A DNA stretch of 64,000 nucleotides from Distichodus sexfasciatus (GCA_032718565.1 JAVGVS010000704.1:62001-126000); one strand, 5' to 3'; positions 11,336-22,358 are shown, counted from the stretch's first letter. Made by a program: numbers and translations. Notes: a model not told the origin generated them from the sequence alone.

Positions 11336-11630
11336 AAGTGAGTGATTACTTGTCGTTGTGAACACACCACAGCACAGTGCACGCTAACATTTACAGCATT
11401 TTGCAGATACCCTTATCCAGAGTAACTTTCATTCCCTAATTACAGAGACAGTTTCCTGAGAGCAACTTGGGGTTTAGGTCAGCGACACAGTGATGGTAGT
11501 GCTAGAGGTAGGAGCCGAAGTGACGAACTCTTGGTCCAGATGTGAGTATCCTGACCACTAGACCAACACCAACACTGCATTTAGTGCACGACAAAGAAAT
11601 GTGAGCTCTGGACTTGACCCATTTGAGCAA
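11336..11630 (-). mobile_element. SINE A copy 3, split by a SINE B
   Basis: The tail side of a family A element (11336-11383) continues at about 11591 after a complete family B element. The 8-bp target duplication 'agtgcacg' sits at 11376-11383 and 11583-11590, on either side of the insert. Confidence 0.75.
11384..11582 (-). mobile_element. SINE family B inserted in SINE A
   Basis: A minus copy running from 'aacatttacagcattttgca' (tail) to the tRNA-like head near 11560. It is bracketed by the perfect 8-bp duplication 'agtgcacg'. The B box is degraded, so it should no longer be transcribed by RNA polymerase III. Confidence 0.8.
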
Positions 11631-11785
11631 TTATTTGTCAATGTGAACACAGCACAATGAAATGTGACCTCTGCATTTGACCCATCCATGAAGAAGCATT
11701 GGGCAGCTGATGTGGGCAGGGCCCGGGGAGCAGTGCTTGAGTACCTCTGTGGTACCTTTACCAGTCTGGGACTTGAACACGTCGA
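11631..11785 (-). mobile_element. SINE family A, copy 4 (minus, head missing)
   Basis: The tail 'gcaattatttgtcaatgtga' and body 'gacctctgcatttgacccat' are clear. It ends at 'gggacttgaac' inside the head. It directly follows copy 3 in the same orientation. Confidence 0.75.
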
Positions 11786-12339
11786 AATAAGAACGAACAT
11801 GGAAATGCCAGATGGAAATTTCTCTGTCAAGGATTAAGCCTAGTCTTAGACTAGCTTTGAGTTTGAATGGTAAATCTCCATTTGTCCAAACTTCGTCCAA
11901 TACTAGGCTTAATCCATGAGCAAGAAACCAGCCCACAGTGTTTAAGTTAATTTAGCATCTTCAAATTTCTGTGAATACATTGTCACTTTTACAGCATAGT
12001 TTTAGCTTTTGAAGTTGGCAAGTAACGAAAGAAAACTTTCCTCCTCACAAATGTCAGCACTTAGTGGCTTGCCGTTGTGGCGAGACAGATCCCGGAGTGC
12101 GAGAAGATGTTATCACAGTGTGGAACTTTGTCTTTATTATGCTGCAGTGTTGTCGCCTCGGTGACAGAGGCATGGTAGGTGTCGGAGGAACGGCAGTCGT
12201 AAACTCTCGCAACGCGGCGCTCCAGGCACCAGATGGTCAGAGATCTAACCCAATTAATCCGAACGTTTCCTCACAACCAGCCTGAGTTTGACAACAAGAA
12301 GTCAGAGTAGAGCACCTGACTGTCCTGTCACTACATTTC

Positions 12340-12520
12340 AGCGAACTCACTTCCTCATTACGTTTAGAAGATGCAGGAAACGTGTGTGATAAAAATGCCT
12401 CGCATTTACATTCAAAAATAACTATATGATTGATGGTTAATAAAAATAATAGTGGTTTTGTTCCCTTTTAATCAATTGTTAAAGAATCATTATAAAGGGG
12501 GACAAATCGCCAATTTTTCT
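12340..12520. repeat. dispersed repeat, copy 1 of a pair
   Basis: About 180 bp nearly identical to 36230-36415, same strand (shared phrases 'acgtttagaaga', 'caggaaacgtgtg', 'gttaataaaaataatagtgg', 'aaagaatcattataaagggg'). It is an unclassified interspersed repeat. Confidence 0.8.
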
Positions 12521-12541
12521 ACTAATTATATATACAGTATA

Positions 12542-12663
12542 TGGCAGTGCCCAGGTAGCAGTGCTTGGGGACCTTGCTCACTAGTAACTCATTGGTACCT
12601 TTACCGGACTGGGACTTGAACCGGCAACTTCTGAACCCTAACCAGCATGCTACCAATTGCCCC
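12542..12663 (-). mobile_element. SINE family A, copy 5 (head half)
   Basis: Minus copy truncated in the body. It keeps 'agcagtgcttggggacc' through 'cttgaaccggcaactt' to 'aattgcccc'. Confidence 0.75.
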
Positions 12664-12807
12664 TTATACTTTTTACAAGATTTATGAGGAGCATTTTTCA
12701 GGGCATCAAGGAGACAAATAACTATTATTTTTTGAACATGGAAATTAGTAAAAATTTAGAATAGCAAAAAATAAAACAAAAAACTTATAAAACATAAAAC
12801 TGGATAA

Positions 12808-12963
12808 TGGGGGTCTAGTGGTTAGGATACTCGCCTCAAGAGATTGTGGTTTTGAATCCTATCTCCAGCACTACCATCATTTTTGCTCTCAGGGAAAGTC
12901 TCCTTGAAACGGAAGTTGGTCTGGATAAGAGCTCTTGCTAAATGCTGTAAATGTGAATGTAAA
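12808..12963 (+). mobile_element. SINE family B, copy 2
   Basis: The A-box region 'gtctagtggttaggatactc' and a degraded B box 'ggttttgaatcc' are followed by the family tail 'tggataagagctcttgctaa'. Part of the middle is deleted. Confidence 0.8.
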
Positions 12964-13180
12964 TCAAAAGCACATTTAATTCAGAAAACATGCCAAGCAC
13001 TTCATATTTGAAAGTTAATTTTTTGATTTAGGCATTTTATCAGCATATCGGTTTTAAAAAATAACCAATCACCAATAACTGATAATTGGTCATGCTGATA
13101 ATCGGTTGATTCCTAACATTTATTACTCAGCTACTGCTTAAAATACTTCCAGAATGTTGCAAATTATGTACTTTAAGCAA

Positions 13181-13400
13181 GTGAGTGATTATTTGTCATT
13201 GTGAACACAGCACAACACAGCACACAGCGCACCACAACCAGTGCATGTGACTCATCCATGAAGGAGCAGTGGGCAGAGTGACTGGGGACGGTACCTTGCT
13301 CATAAGTACCTCAGCGGTACATTTACCCATCCGCGACATGAACCGGCAACTCTCTGGTCACAGGGCCAACTCCCTAACCGTTATGCTATCAAATGCCCTA
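13181..13400 (-). mobile_element. SINE family A, copy 6 (minus)
   Basis: Runs from 'gtgagtgattatttgtcatt' to 'gctatcaaatgcccta'. The body 'catccatgaaggagcagtgg' is well kept. Confidence 0.8.
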
Positions 13401-14504
13401 TCCCACTTTTACTTGCCCCCTATTTACCACTTTGTGCTTCTTCGTGACGACTCATAAAGGCAGCACTGTCCCCAAATCAATGATGTTTTCTTTCACCACT
13501 AGCAGAAGAAACGGTGGACTGGACTTAGGGTTGGCCAGTTAATCGATGTAATATTTACAGTGCAAGCTATGAGCTATGAGCACAAAATTCAAACAAAACC
13601 CCCCAACAATTCGAATAATCATTAATTACTTGTAATCGTGGTAAAAACATTGAAATTGATTTGAAGTCGTGTCGTCCAGTCCTCAATGAGGTTAAAACAA
13701 ATAATAAATGCACATTTCTCTTCCCAGAGCCCTAACGAACGTTAGCTTAAGGAGGATGGTGTCGTAATTTGGTTTCGCACCGATTCTCCGCCGCTAATGG
13801 ATTTGACACACAGCAGGCAAGAGGAGCCTCGGAAATATATCTTGGGGTTTGCGAACGACGCGAACGCCAGCGTTAGCCTTTCGTTTCTGATCCCCCGGCT
13901 AATTTAAGACACCTTTGAAGATGACTAATGACAGAGAGGAGGAATGCAGCGAAGCCATTAATTGCTTTAACTTTTGCTGCTTTAATTAGGACTTCACTAG
14001 AGACAAAGATACAGAGATCTGTGTAGCTTTAAAATACTAATCTTCCTCGCACGCTGTCGCTACGGGAATTATGCAGCCTTGACTTCCCCATCTGCTTTAT
14101 GGACGAAAGGGTGGAATGCCTGTGTGGAGCTTTGCTTTTTAAAAGAAAATTGTGATTTTCTTAAAAGAATCTATACATGAGGTTGGTTTTGAGAGAACAA
14201 GAGGATTAAGACACCAAGACTTAACTAGACTGGCAGTTCCTGAGGAAATTGCATGATTGCAATGTGGTAAAACAGTTGAAAGTGATAAAAGTAGTGAAAA
14301 GGTTATAAAGGAGAAATAATAAAGACTCTATATATTTCTGCTGATTAGAGTTGACCTAGCTGTTAAACTAAGAGCTGTTGAATTTATGTAAATATCCCTC
14401 CTTGTGGCCAAAAAAGAGAATGACAAGCTTAATGGCGATGCCCCCTTGTGGACACAAATAGAGAATAACCCTATTTTTTTGACCTGAAATGTAAACAAAT
14501 GAAA
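13401..14504. other. no gene seen; possible conserved noncoding stretch
   Basis: 13740-14110 is non-repetitive, CpG-bearing and dense in 'ctaattta', 'attaattgc' and 'tttaattagg' words, which are homeodomain-type AT motifs. It has the look of a conserved noncoding element, but conservation cannot be judged from one sequence. Confidence 0.3.
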
Positions 14505-14579
14505 TTCTGAATATATATCTTAATCTCTGAATATATGTAATGAAACTTTGGATATACAGTATATATGTGTATATACCAC

Positions 14580-14932
14580 TAACATCAAAATGAGCAAAAA
14601 TTTTAAAACTTCATTTGACGAAATTCACAGTCTTTTTGGTTACATTTTTTCGATGTCTGCCGTTTAACTTGGACAAGTTTCTATCCCACCTTTCGGTAAT
14701 CCGAACTGATTTAAAGAAACTATTAGTCTAAGATGCAAAATCAGCCGTTTATATGAAAACTCAAACGCGGGAGTCTGAAAATGTCAATTCTTCCACTTTT
14801 AGCATTCACAGGCTTTTACAGAGGATGACCTTTAGCGCGCAGAGCCACACAAAGCCGGCGGCAAACTCTTCCTTTTTTAAACCCTTATTTTTGAGACTAC
14901 ATGAGAAACGGCTTACGTTACAGTAGCCGTTA
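14580..14932 (+). repeat. dispersed repeat R1, copy 1
   Basis: About 350 bp closely matching 17930-18275 in direct orientation ('caagtttctatcccac', 'agatgcaaaatcagc', 'cacaggcttttacagaggat', 'gactacatgagaaacggctt'). The copy is itself bracketed by about 45-bp direct repeats containing 'ggatatacagtat' at 14525-14575 and 14936-14965. The pair surrounds the EGF exon. Confidence 0.85.
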
Positions 14933-14965
14933 AATATATGGAATGAAACTCTGGATATACAGTAT

Positions 14966-15487
14966 TGTCATGACCCCCCTGGACTTTAGCCATACAAGCC
15001 CCTGGACTTATGTTGAGCGACCAGCAGATGCCGCCATTGTTCAGCGTTCTGTTCTGTCTCGTGCTCTATGTCAGTCAAAGTCTTTGTCCCACCTTCCCAT
15101 TGTCTCTCATTTGTAGATCACTGTTCATTAGTGTGTGCACCTGGTTCTTCTTTGCTTTGGTCCAGCCCCCTGTTTTGATTTGTTGTCACTTCATTGGTTT
15201 TCCCTGATTATTTTCTGATTGCTTTTTGATTGGTTCCCCTTTGGCTCATTGATCCAGCCCCTCGTTTCTGTTTTAGGATTTAAGCTCAGTTTTCCCAGTG
15301 TTGATGGTCCACCCTCACACTACCCTTCCTATGTCGGCGTGCTTCGTTTGTGTCCAAGTCCCAAAGAATGTGTTCTGTTTGGTTTATGGCTCTCGTGCCC
15401 ATTTATGTTCTGTTTTTTGTGAGTATCTGTTAATAAATGGCTTGCACCGTGACCTCGCCTCATGTCATGCCGACACCAAACGTGATG
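14966..15487 (+). mobile_element. solo LTR (522 bp) just upstream of the EGF exon
   Basis: Begins 'TGTCATGACCCC' and ends near 'cgtgatg', with the 5-bp target duplication 'agtat' on both sides (14961-14965 and 15488-15492). The expected CA end appears mutated. It contains 'aataaatggc' (about 15433), a polyadenylation signal followed by a short U5-like end. No internal retroelement genes are present, as after LTR-LTR recombination. The flanks joined without it match 14545-14575, an empty-site paralogue. TG...CA ends and 5-bp duplication fit a Ty3/Gypsy-, BEL- or ERV-type element. Confidence 0.8.
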
Positions 15488-15661
15488 AGTATATATGTGT
15501 ATGTACACACCAAGAACTTGGGGCAAAATCCAGCATTAATTTGTTCTTGTATTTTTGCTTTGATGTCTTTTTATTATAGTTTTAAATATTTGTTTTATGT
15601 TTTAGATCTTTTCTTCATGTGTGAACTCTAATGTTGTTTTTTTTTGTCTTACCCGGCACAG

Positions 15662-15768
15662 GTGCATGCCTAATCACTGTGAGCACGGCGGCCGATGCGC
15701 TCAGACGTGGGACAGCTTCACCTGCTCGTGTGAGGGAACTGGCTACTCCGGAGCCACCTGTCACACGT
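15662..15768 (+). CDS. cntnap2: contactin-associated protein 2-like exon: EGF-like domain 1
   Basis: Encodes the first EGF-like domain of a Caspr/CNTNAP family protein, a single-pass neurexin-superfamily adhesion protein of neurons and axons. All six Cys are present in order ('C..NHC.HGGRC....DSFTCSC..TGYSGATC'), as in CNTNAP2. The exon is 107 bp: its first base G completes an Arg codon, 35 codons follow, and it ends with a single base T (phase 1). The acceptor is 'cttacccggcacag' with an upstream T-run, and the donor is a strong 'gtaagt' at 15769. The reading frame is open. It is preceded by a solo LTR ending 174 bp upstream. The paralogue call (CNTNAP2 rather than CNTNAP4 or 5) comes from remembered family patterns, strengthened by the 24849 exon. 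The teleost a/b copy is not resolved. Confidence 0.88.
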
Positions 15769-16384
15769 GTAAGTACATCGTCCTGTACAACACAGAACCT
15801 GATGCTGAAGGAAAACCAGCGCAGTGCCTTCATTTGCTCCTTTTCAAAAACTTATCAAGAAATGTTGGATGAAGGTTTGATTTTCATGTTCTTGAGTGAA
15901 AGACGGTGTTGAACGTATCTAGTCTGATTTATCTGATTTTCCGTTTTATGTGGCCAGAACTGATTAAAAGCTTAAACTGTGGAATTTTAAGAAGAAAGAT
16001 TAAAATAAGTTTATTAATATTGACTTATGGGTTGACATTAAATGCATCTCAAGATTTAAGATTGAAGGACTTGATTTTTCAAGTATATGTGAAGTTAAAG
16101 AAAATGCTGCAGTAATTTAAACATATATCCAATTTTCCAAAGTCCAAAGTCTCATGGTTTTCCATTCTTATAATTGTAGTTCACAGAATAAATGACTATA
16201 TTAACATATTGATTATACTGTAGATTCTGTTTCTGAATCTTTGTTGGACTCATGATACAGTCAAGTTGAGTTACAGTTTGGGGATTTAGACTACAACTTC
16301 AAAATGAGCAAAAAGTTTTGGCTTCTGCACAATCTGTTTACATTTTAATTCTCTAACCTCTGGTGAACTGAGATCATTTAAGTA

Positions 16385-17720
16385 ACTGAATATAGCTGCA
16401 AGCAGTAAGGAGGGGGTCCAAGCAAAATACACAAAAAGCATCACAAAAGAGTCAGCACTGCTCATTAACAGTGTCTGTTTATGTCTGTGTCATAGACACA
16501 CCACCACACACCGCTGATACTGATGTTTGACATAAAATAAAACCACATAACTACATTAATCATATCGAGACATAAGGAGTTAGTAAAATGTAAAACAAAG
16601 TGAAATGACAAGATAAAACCACATAGCTACACTGATCGTATCAAGATGTGAGGAGTTGGAACATGGTCAAGCTTTTTTTTTGTTATGACAGTAATGAGTT
16701 GAGTTTATGAAGAAACTAACCTCTAACAGTGTTCATATGAGAATTATGTGGTTTTCTATAATTTCATGTAAATTGTAACAGCCCTGTTATGACATCACAT
16801 ACATGTAGTGTTTTAGCACCCCTAGAGGTCAAAACGTGTTTTCCTTTGCTATAGCGCAAATGATTGGTTGATTACTATGCATTTCAGCCTATGCCGAGAT
16901 GCACACCATTACTGACCATGCAATTTACGTTTCAAGCTGCACAATCTATTTTGTGTGGAGGGTGAAAAATAATTTATTACTACTACTACTACTACTAATA
17001 ATAATAATAATAATTAATAAATAAAGGCAGAAGTGGCAATGGTAGGGTCCAAGCGTGAGTACCAATAAGCAGCACAATAGCAGCTGATGCAGTAGGCGTC
17101 AAAGAAAGCATTCAGTGAGTCAGAAGTCAAAATTATCCAAAAAATGCAAAAAAGCTCTATTATGACATCACATAAATTCATGTAGTGTTTTAGCACCCTC
17201 TGTTGTTCAAATAGTATCTTTCTATAGTTCCCTCGTCCATATCTTAGTGTTGATTAACTACATTAATCATGTCAAGACATAAGGAGTTAGAACGTAGAAC
17301 AATAAAGTGAAATGACAGAGGGAAAAGAATTAAAGATGCTTCTTAAAGCCTCTTTTGTTATGACAGCATCAATAAGTTGTGTTCATAAAGACACAAACCT
17401 CTAACAGTGTTCATGTAAGAACTGTATGGTTTTCTATAATTTCATGTAAATAATAAAAGCTCTGTTATGACGTCACATAAATGTATGTAGCTTTTTAGCA
17501 CCCCTTGTGGTCAAAACGCGTTTTCCTTTGCTATAGTGCCAATTATAGGATAATCACTATGCTTTTCGGCCTGTGCGGAGATGCACACCATTCCTACTTA
17601 CCCTGAAAATTGATGTGACTTACAGTTCAAGCTGCACTATCTGTTTTGTAGGATAAAATAAATTGTTGTTATTAATAATAATGATAATGATAATAATAAT
17701 AATAATGACACAGAACAATT
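16385..17720. repeat. dispersed repeat R2, two diverged copies
   Basis: Two related segments (about 16540-16980 and 17230-17665) share 'cataaggagttag', 'aacctctaacagtgttcat', 'ggttttctataatttcatgt', 'ttttagcacccc' and 'tcaaaacg.gttttcctttgc'. A third copy lies at 60910-61190. Short 'tccaagc...agcacaa.agcagctgatgcagta' pieces (17045-17105, 61615-61665) belong to the same family. Trinucleotide microsatellites (tac, taa) sit at 16978-17020 and 17670-17710. No coding potential is seen. Confidence 0.7.
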
Positions 17721-17929
17721 ACTAGAGGGTTCCTCTAATAATCAAAGATGCAAAAACAGTCTCCTGGTTTCCTATTCTAGTAATTGTAATATACAAAATA
17801 AACTAGCAGGTTACTCTAATAAAATGCAGAGTTCATCTAATCTAGGAGGCTGTATGATTTAATTCAACTTGAAAAGAAAAATTGCTTGTTTTTATTTCTT
17901 TTGCAGTTTGAGGTTTCAGATAACCACTG

Positions 17930-18275
17930 CATCATCAAAATGAGCAATAAAAAACTTCAATTTACCAAACTCCCGGTCTTTTTGGTTACACTTTTTTATG
18001 CTTGCCATTTAACTCGGACAAGTTTCTATCCCACGTTTCAGTAATCTGAACTGATTTAAAGAAGCCATTAATCTAAGATGCAAAATCAGCTGTTTATATA
18101 AAAACTCAAACACAGAAGTCTGAAAATGTCATTTTTCCGCTTTTAGCATTCACAGGCTTTTACAGAGGATGACCTTCAGCGCGCAGAGCCGCACAAAGCC
18201 GGCAGCAAACTCTTCCTTTTTTTATACCCTTATTTGTGAGACTACATGAGAAACGGCTTATGTTACAGTAGTGTT
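17930..18275 (+). repeat. dispersed repeat R1, copy 2
   Basis: Direct copy of 14580-14932 with scattered substitutions and small indels, on the other side of the EGF exon. The spacing between copies is about 3.35 kb. Confidence 0.85.
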
Positions 18276-18860
18276 AAGTCGCTCCGAGGGCGGACGGCCT
18301 CGACAAGGTCGTCGCTTCTTACCGGTACCTTCTTTTGAAGGTCTCTTATGCATAACTTATGGCATTTTTTGTTGTCACTTTCACGACCAGCGCATAAAAG
18401 ATTATCAAGTAGCCGGCGCAGGTCTTTCAGCCCACAGCACTTATGCTAAAGGCGGTCGGCGACACGTTTTTACGCGCGTTTGCCGCTCGATTGTCTCCGA
18501 CTGTCTGAGGCTGTGAGGGTTTTTATATAACGCTGATATCAAACTCCATTGGTCTATTTGTCTTAAAAGGGAATGGAAAAGCAACGTGATGTCGAATGTT
18601 GCTTGTTAAACTCCACAAAAGGCAAATTTTCCACTTCACTGTAGAGTACAACAGCACACAGTGCCCTACTCTACACTACAGTACACACTACAGCACAGTA
18701 CACTACACAGCAGAGACAGGAGGAAGTCATTGTTTTGCAAGTCTCAAGTCTCTAGTCAAGTCCCAAGTCAAGACCAACAAGTCCCAAGTCAAGACCAACA
18801 AGTCCCAAGTCAAGTCCACATCCTTAAATTTGAGTTTCAAGTCCTAAACAAGTCATAATG
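18276..18860. other. no gene seen; CpG-rich patch and short 'caagtc' repeats
   Basis: 18270-18510 is CpG-rich and non-repetitive, with an 81-codon frame that I cannot assign. 18655-18710 has 'cactaca'/'gtaca' repeats. 18745-18850 has tandem 'agtcccaagtcaagaccaac' units resembling the ends of the hAT-like elements in this window. Confidence 0.3.
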
Positions 18861-18864
18861 CAAT

Positions 18865-20000
18865 TTTTACTAAGGATGCACTGATGGGTATCAGGGTATC
18901 AGCCGATCCCTAGTACTGATCCGATATCTTTTTTTTTATTATTATTACCTTTACAGTCCTAAGAGAATTTGGGGTGTTTGTCTGTACCTTTGTTTTTAGG
19001 CTTATTATAGTGTTTGTGTAGAAGTTAGTCATACATTCAAGATTCTTTATTTGTCACATGTAAATTCTACAGGTACAACATGCAGTGAAATGTATCCTGA
19101 TCCGCTCTTTGACCATGCAATTAGGGCAAAAAAATTAAAAATAAATTTAATAAAATAACAAGGAGAACAATAGAACCTTAAAATAAAAGGAGATAAAGGG
19201 GAAGAGATAAAAAGAAAATAAGCTATGACATATACAATAAGGTTGCCTTATAACATGCCTTATGTTGTTGTGTTTAGGACATAAGGACGGTGTCTGTTTT
19301 ATTGGATGTTTATTATGTAGAGATTTTTTATGGCTTAGTACTATGAAGATAAATAAGGTTAGTTGCAGGTGGAAACACTTCTTTATTCATTTAGAATCCA
19401 TCTGCATATAGAATACAATTATTTGGTAATAAATATAGCATCCTTCTGTATTTATTTTTTACTCTCTAACATTACAGAATGTAAAACAGGTTTTTTCTGA
19501 TTAATTGACTCACTTTGACAAACTCGCGTCTCTTAATGAAAACGTTGAGTAAACGTCTGTACTGTGAGTAGAACGCTGGTTGTTTTTGTTATTTATCAGA
19601 TAATATAAGCTGTGTGTGTAATAAAGGGGAAGATTTGACTGAACGGGAACACTTTAGTGAATGTTGACTTTCCTGTGAGAGATGTGCACACTAAGTAACA
19701 CAGTGAGGAACACGTAGATTGCAAGCGAGAGCTGGTGGTGATAAGGAAATTAAATAGTATAATTGCATATAATTTGCATTTGGGGCCATAGTGTGTGTTG
19801 TTGTTATTGTTATTATTGTTATTATTATTAATAAATATGTAATAATAATAATAATATATATATATGTAATATGTATATGTATATGTAATGCTGTGTAGGT
19901 ATGGTTTCGAGTCACATGACAAGTTCAGAATCACATGACTCGAGTCACACCTCTGCACACGCTCTATTGAAGAACTCAAGATGTTACATAGTTGTAAGTG
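18865..20000. mobile_element. mosaic of hAT-like and LINE-tail fragments
   Basis: 18868-18930 has 'gatgcactgatgggtatcag' and 'gatccgatatc', typical of a fish hAT-like MITE. 19045-19220 matches the minus-strand LINE 3' end at 60190-60280 ('ttcaagattctttatttgtc', 'acaacatgcagtgaaatgta'). 19310-19500 matches the middle of the MITE at 55370-55510 ('tatggcttagta', 'aaataaggttagt', 'actctctaacatta'). 19795-19890 is a TTG/TTA and TA microsatellite. The order suggests nested insertions. Confidence 0.5.
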
Positions 20001-20506
20001 ATTAAATGGCATGTTATGGTTATGTAAATGAATCTTATTTTCAGTTCGCCGTATTTTGTTTTGTATTTTAGATACAACTTTTTCTAGCATTTAGAGGTTC
20101 AACCACTTCGTATATGCTATATGATTGTAAAAGCGGCGTGGTCTATTCGTTTCATGTACAGCCTGCACTGTGGGCTATGCTGATGTGGGGATGGTCCTCT
20201 GACCACACACATCAAAAAAGAATATTATGCACCAAGAGGGGGACTACAATACGTTCATATAGGTTTTAGCTCATATCTCTGGACCCATAGATAAACTGCT
20301 GGACCCGTTGATAACTTTCTCCAGGGTTCCTGGTATTTGGTATTATTGTTTTATTAACGTGTATTCTGCTTTCGAATTTGATGGTAAAAACTGTGTCATT
20401 CTTCTTAATGTGGAAACAGTCTTAAATGTAGAAGTTGTTTTGAGTTTTAAACTATCTTTCCCATCTTCCATCTTCTTTTATAACAATGATGTCTTTGTCC
20501 TTCTAG

Positions 20507-20627
20507 CTATCTATGAACTTGATGGAGTGTAGGGCCTATAAGCACTTGGGAAGATAAGGTCTGATGTCTGGATAGACGAATGCTGTGGACCTCTCCGGAC
20601 CATTTAAAGTCATTTGCAACATGACAG
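20507..20627 (+). pseudogene. cntnap2: degenerate contactin-associated exon: fibrinogen-like domain start
   Basis: Lies exactly where the exon between EGF-like 1 and the 24849 exon is expected. It keeps an acceptor ('gtctttgtccttctag') and a donor (G|gtacat), and 121 bp compares with 120 bp recalled for mammals. In the expected phase it reads 'SIYELDGV' then TAG. Homology continues in other frames: 'CRAYKHLG' (about 20528-20551), 'WIDECCGPL' (about 20569-20595) and 'GPFKVICNMT' (about 20597-20626), each matching the remembered CNTNAP2 order but shifted by indels. By comparison I infer about +4, -1, -3 and +1 bases. The flanking exons are clean, so this decay is local. It could be a dead exon, a decayed duplicate of a functional exon elsewhere, or a locally poor assembly; several separated indels plus lost similarity between blocks make simple read error less likely. 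Confidence 0.75.
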
Positions 20628-20710
20628 GTACATTATACAAAGACTGAGACATGACTACATTAATAGTGGTGGAAAAAAACTAGAACATGATGAAGGAAAT
20701 TCATTTCTTT

Positions 20711-21035
20711 CATTCATTCATTCATTCATTCATTGTTATCAAAATAGCTTAATCCCAACTGGGGAATGGCCAGAGGACGGAGCCTGTGCTGGAACTACCC
20801 CGGAAGATGAGGGACTTACTTGGACACCACACATGAGGTACCACACAGACTCACTAGTCACATTCCCATTCACACCTTACAGGCCAATTTAGAGTCACCA
20901 ATTAACCCTAACTAGCAAATAACACGGGGAGGCATAGGCGCTCCATACAGAAAATTTCTGGCCGACCTGGGGATCGAACACCAGGACCTTCTCGCTGTGA
21001 GACGGCAGCACTAACCTGCACCGCATGCCGCCCCA
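20711..21035 (-). mobile_element. tRNA-derived SINE, family C, copy 1 (minus)
   Basis: Starts at the 'cattcattcattcatt' tail and ends with the tRNA-like head 'catgccgcccc'. The minus-strand B box corresponds to 'gggatcgaacacc'. It sits only 84 bp after the degenerate exon. Other copies are at 30362-30740, 30940-31130 and 53772-53896. Confidence 0.85.
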
Positions 21036-21094
21036 GAAGTTCTTTTATTAATTACATTTAAGGCAGGCCTTATATAATAATATGTATTAATAAT

Positions 21095-21872
21095 AATAAA
21101 TAACTGCAAGCAGTGATTCTGAGGCCATGCAGTTTGTAGCTTTATCAGTTTTGTGAATCCTTGAAGTGGACAGGCGTTGAAAAATGTGCGTTTCATCTTT
21201 ATCCTAGGGTGCTACGGTTAAAACATATTAGGCAAAACCTTGAAATGGCAATATAGCGCCACCAACTGGCAGAGTGGTGCAATTTTTGACACAGGTGGTG
21301 GGAGGGGTGCCAGACCTACCTGCCAAATTTCAAAGCTGTAGCCCACCCAGAGCCGGATTTCTATGACACTCGGTGTGTGGTGTTGCAGTCCCATGCCAAG
21401 CCAGAGCACATTTATGCAAACCGTAAGGCCAAATTAAAAATATGCTCAATAATAATTAAGAAAGTGTCTTAGGATTCAAATGATACCAGTTGCATGCAGA
21501 TTGGACAAAATCAGAACTAGTTAGCCAGAGATGGTTTGCGCAATGTGCAAATAGCAAAAATCAATATGGCGAGAAATAGATGCAAGAGTCCTATAAAGGT
21601 CGTCTTGTCCCAAGGAATAAGGCGATTATAAGATGACCCCGGAATTGGAGCAACGGTTCAAAAGTTATTAGGCAAAATGCATGTTTTTTGGAAAAATGCA
21701 AAAAATAGCTCATGTTGGTGGAATTTTTTTGCCTGGTATTGGGTGGTGCCGGACCTGCAAATTTCAAAGCTGTAGGTCTTCTGGTTTTTTATCCACAATG
21801 TGTTTTAAAAAAAAAAATCATGCGATTCAATAGGGTTCACACAGTGTTCACTGCATGGCCCTAATAATAATA
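21095..21872. repeat. dispersed repeat with inverted ends
   Basis: Starts near 'ataactgcaagcagtgattc' and ends near 'cactgcatggccctaataat'. 'ggccatgcag' (21124) and 'ctgcatggcc' (about 21851) are inverted copies close to the two ends. The internal phrase 'caaatttcaaagctgtag' occurs twice (21323, 21756). No coding capacity is visible, and the class is not resolved. Confidence 0.55.
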
Positions 21873-22134
21873 CATTTTTAGGCACTTCACTCCAGGACAC
21901 GTCACAAAATAGAATCGACCAAAATACATATACAAAATACATATACAAAATACATATACTATAAAATCAACTAATTAATGCTACATAAAATAAAAAGATA
22001 TGAGTATACAGAGTTTACTATATATAAAAAGCTGAAATATTTCACTTCCATGAGATGTATATAGCATATGAAGAGTTACTTTTTAAAATTAACGAAAACA
22101 AACAACCTTTTTCACAATTTTCACAGTTGACAGG
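21873..22134. other. AT-rich, short tandem 'caaaatacatata'
   Basis: A brief tandem run near 21930-21960 followed by AT-rich unique sequence. No gene is seen. Confidence 0.4.
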
Positions 22135-22358
22135 GTGCCAGTTAGGGCGATGGTTCATCGGAAGAAGCGCCTGTTCAAATCAAAGGACTCAAGTAAGGTA
22201 ATACTGAAATTACTCATGAGCAGAATACCATCTTAAGCACTGCTGCATGTCAGCTGCCCACTGCTCTTTCACAAATGGGTCAAAAGCAGAGGTCACCTTT
22301 CATTGTGGTGCAGCGTGTGCTGTGCTGTGTTGACAATAACAAATAATCACTCACTTTC
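22135..22358 (+). mobile_element. SINE family A, copy 7
   Basis: A diverged plus copy: 'gttagggcgatggttcatcg' head, 'attactcatgagcagaatac' body and 'caaataatcactcactttc' tail. Confidence 0.75.

Noticed and set aside
20707..20740. 'cattcattcatt' run read as a microsatellite of its own
   Set aside because: It is the tail of the minus-strand SINE C that follows it.
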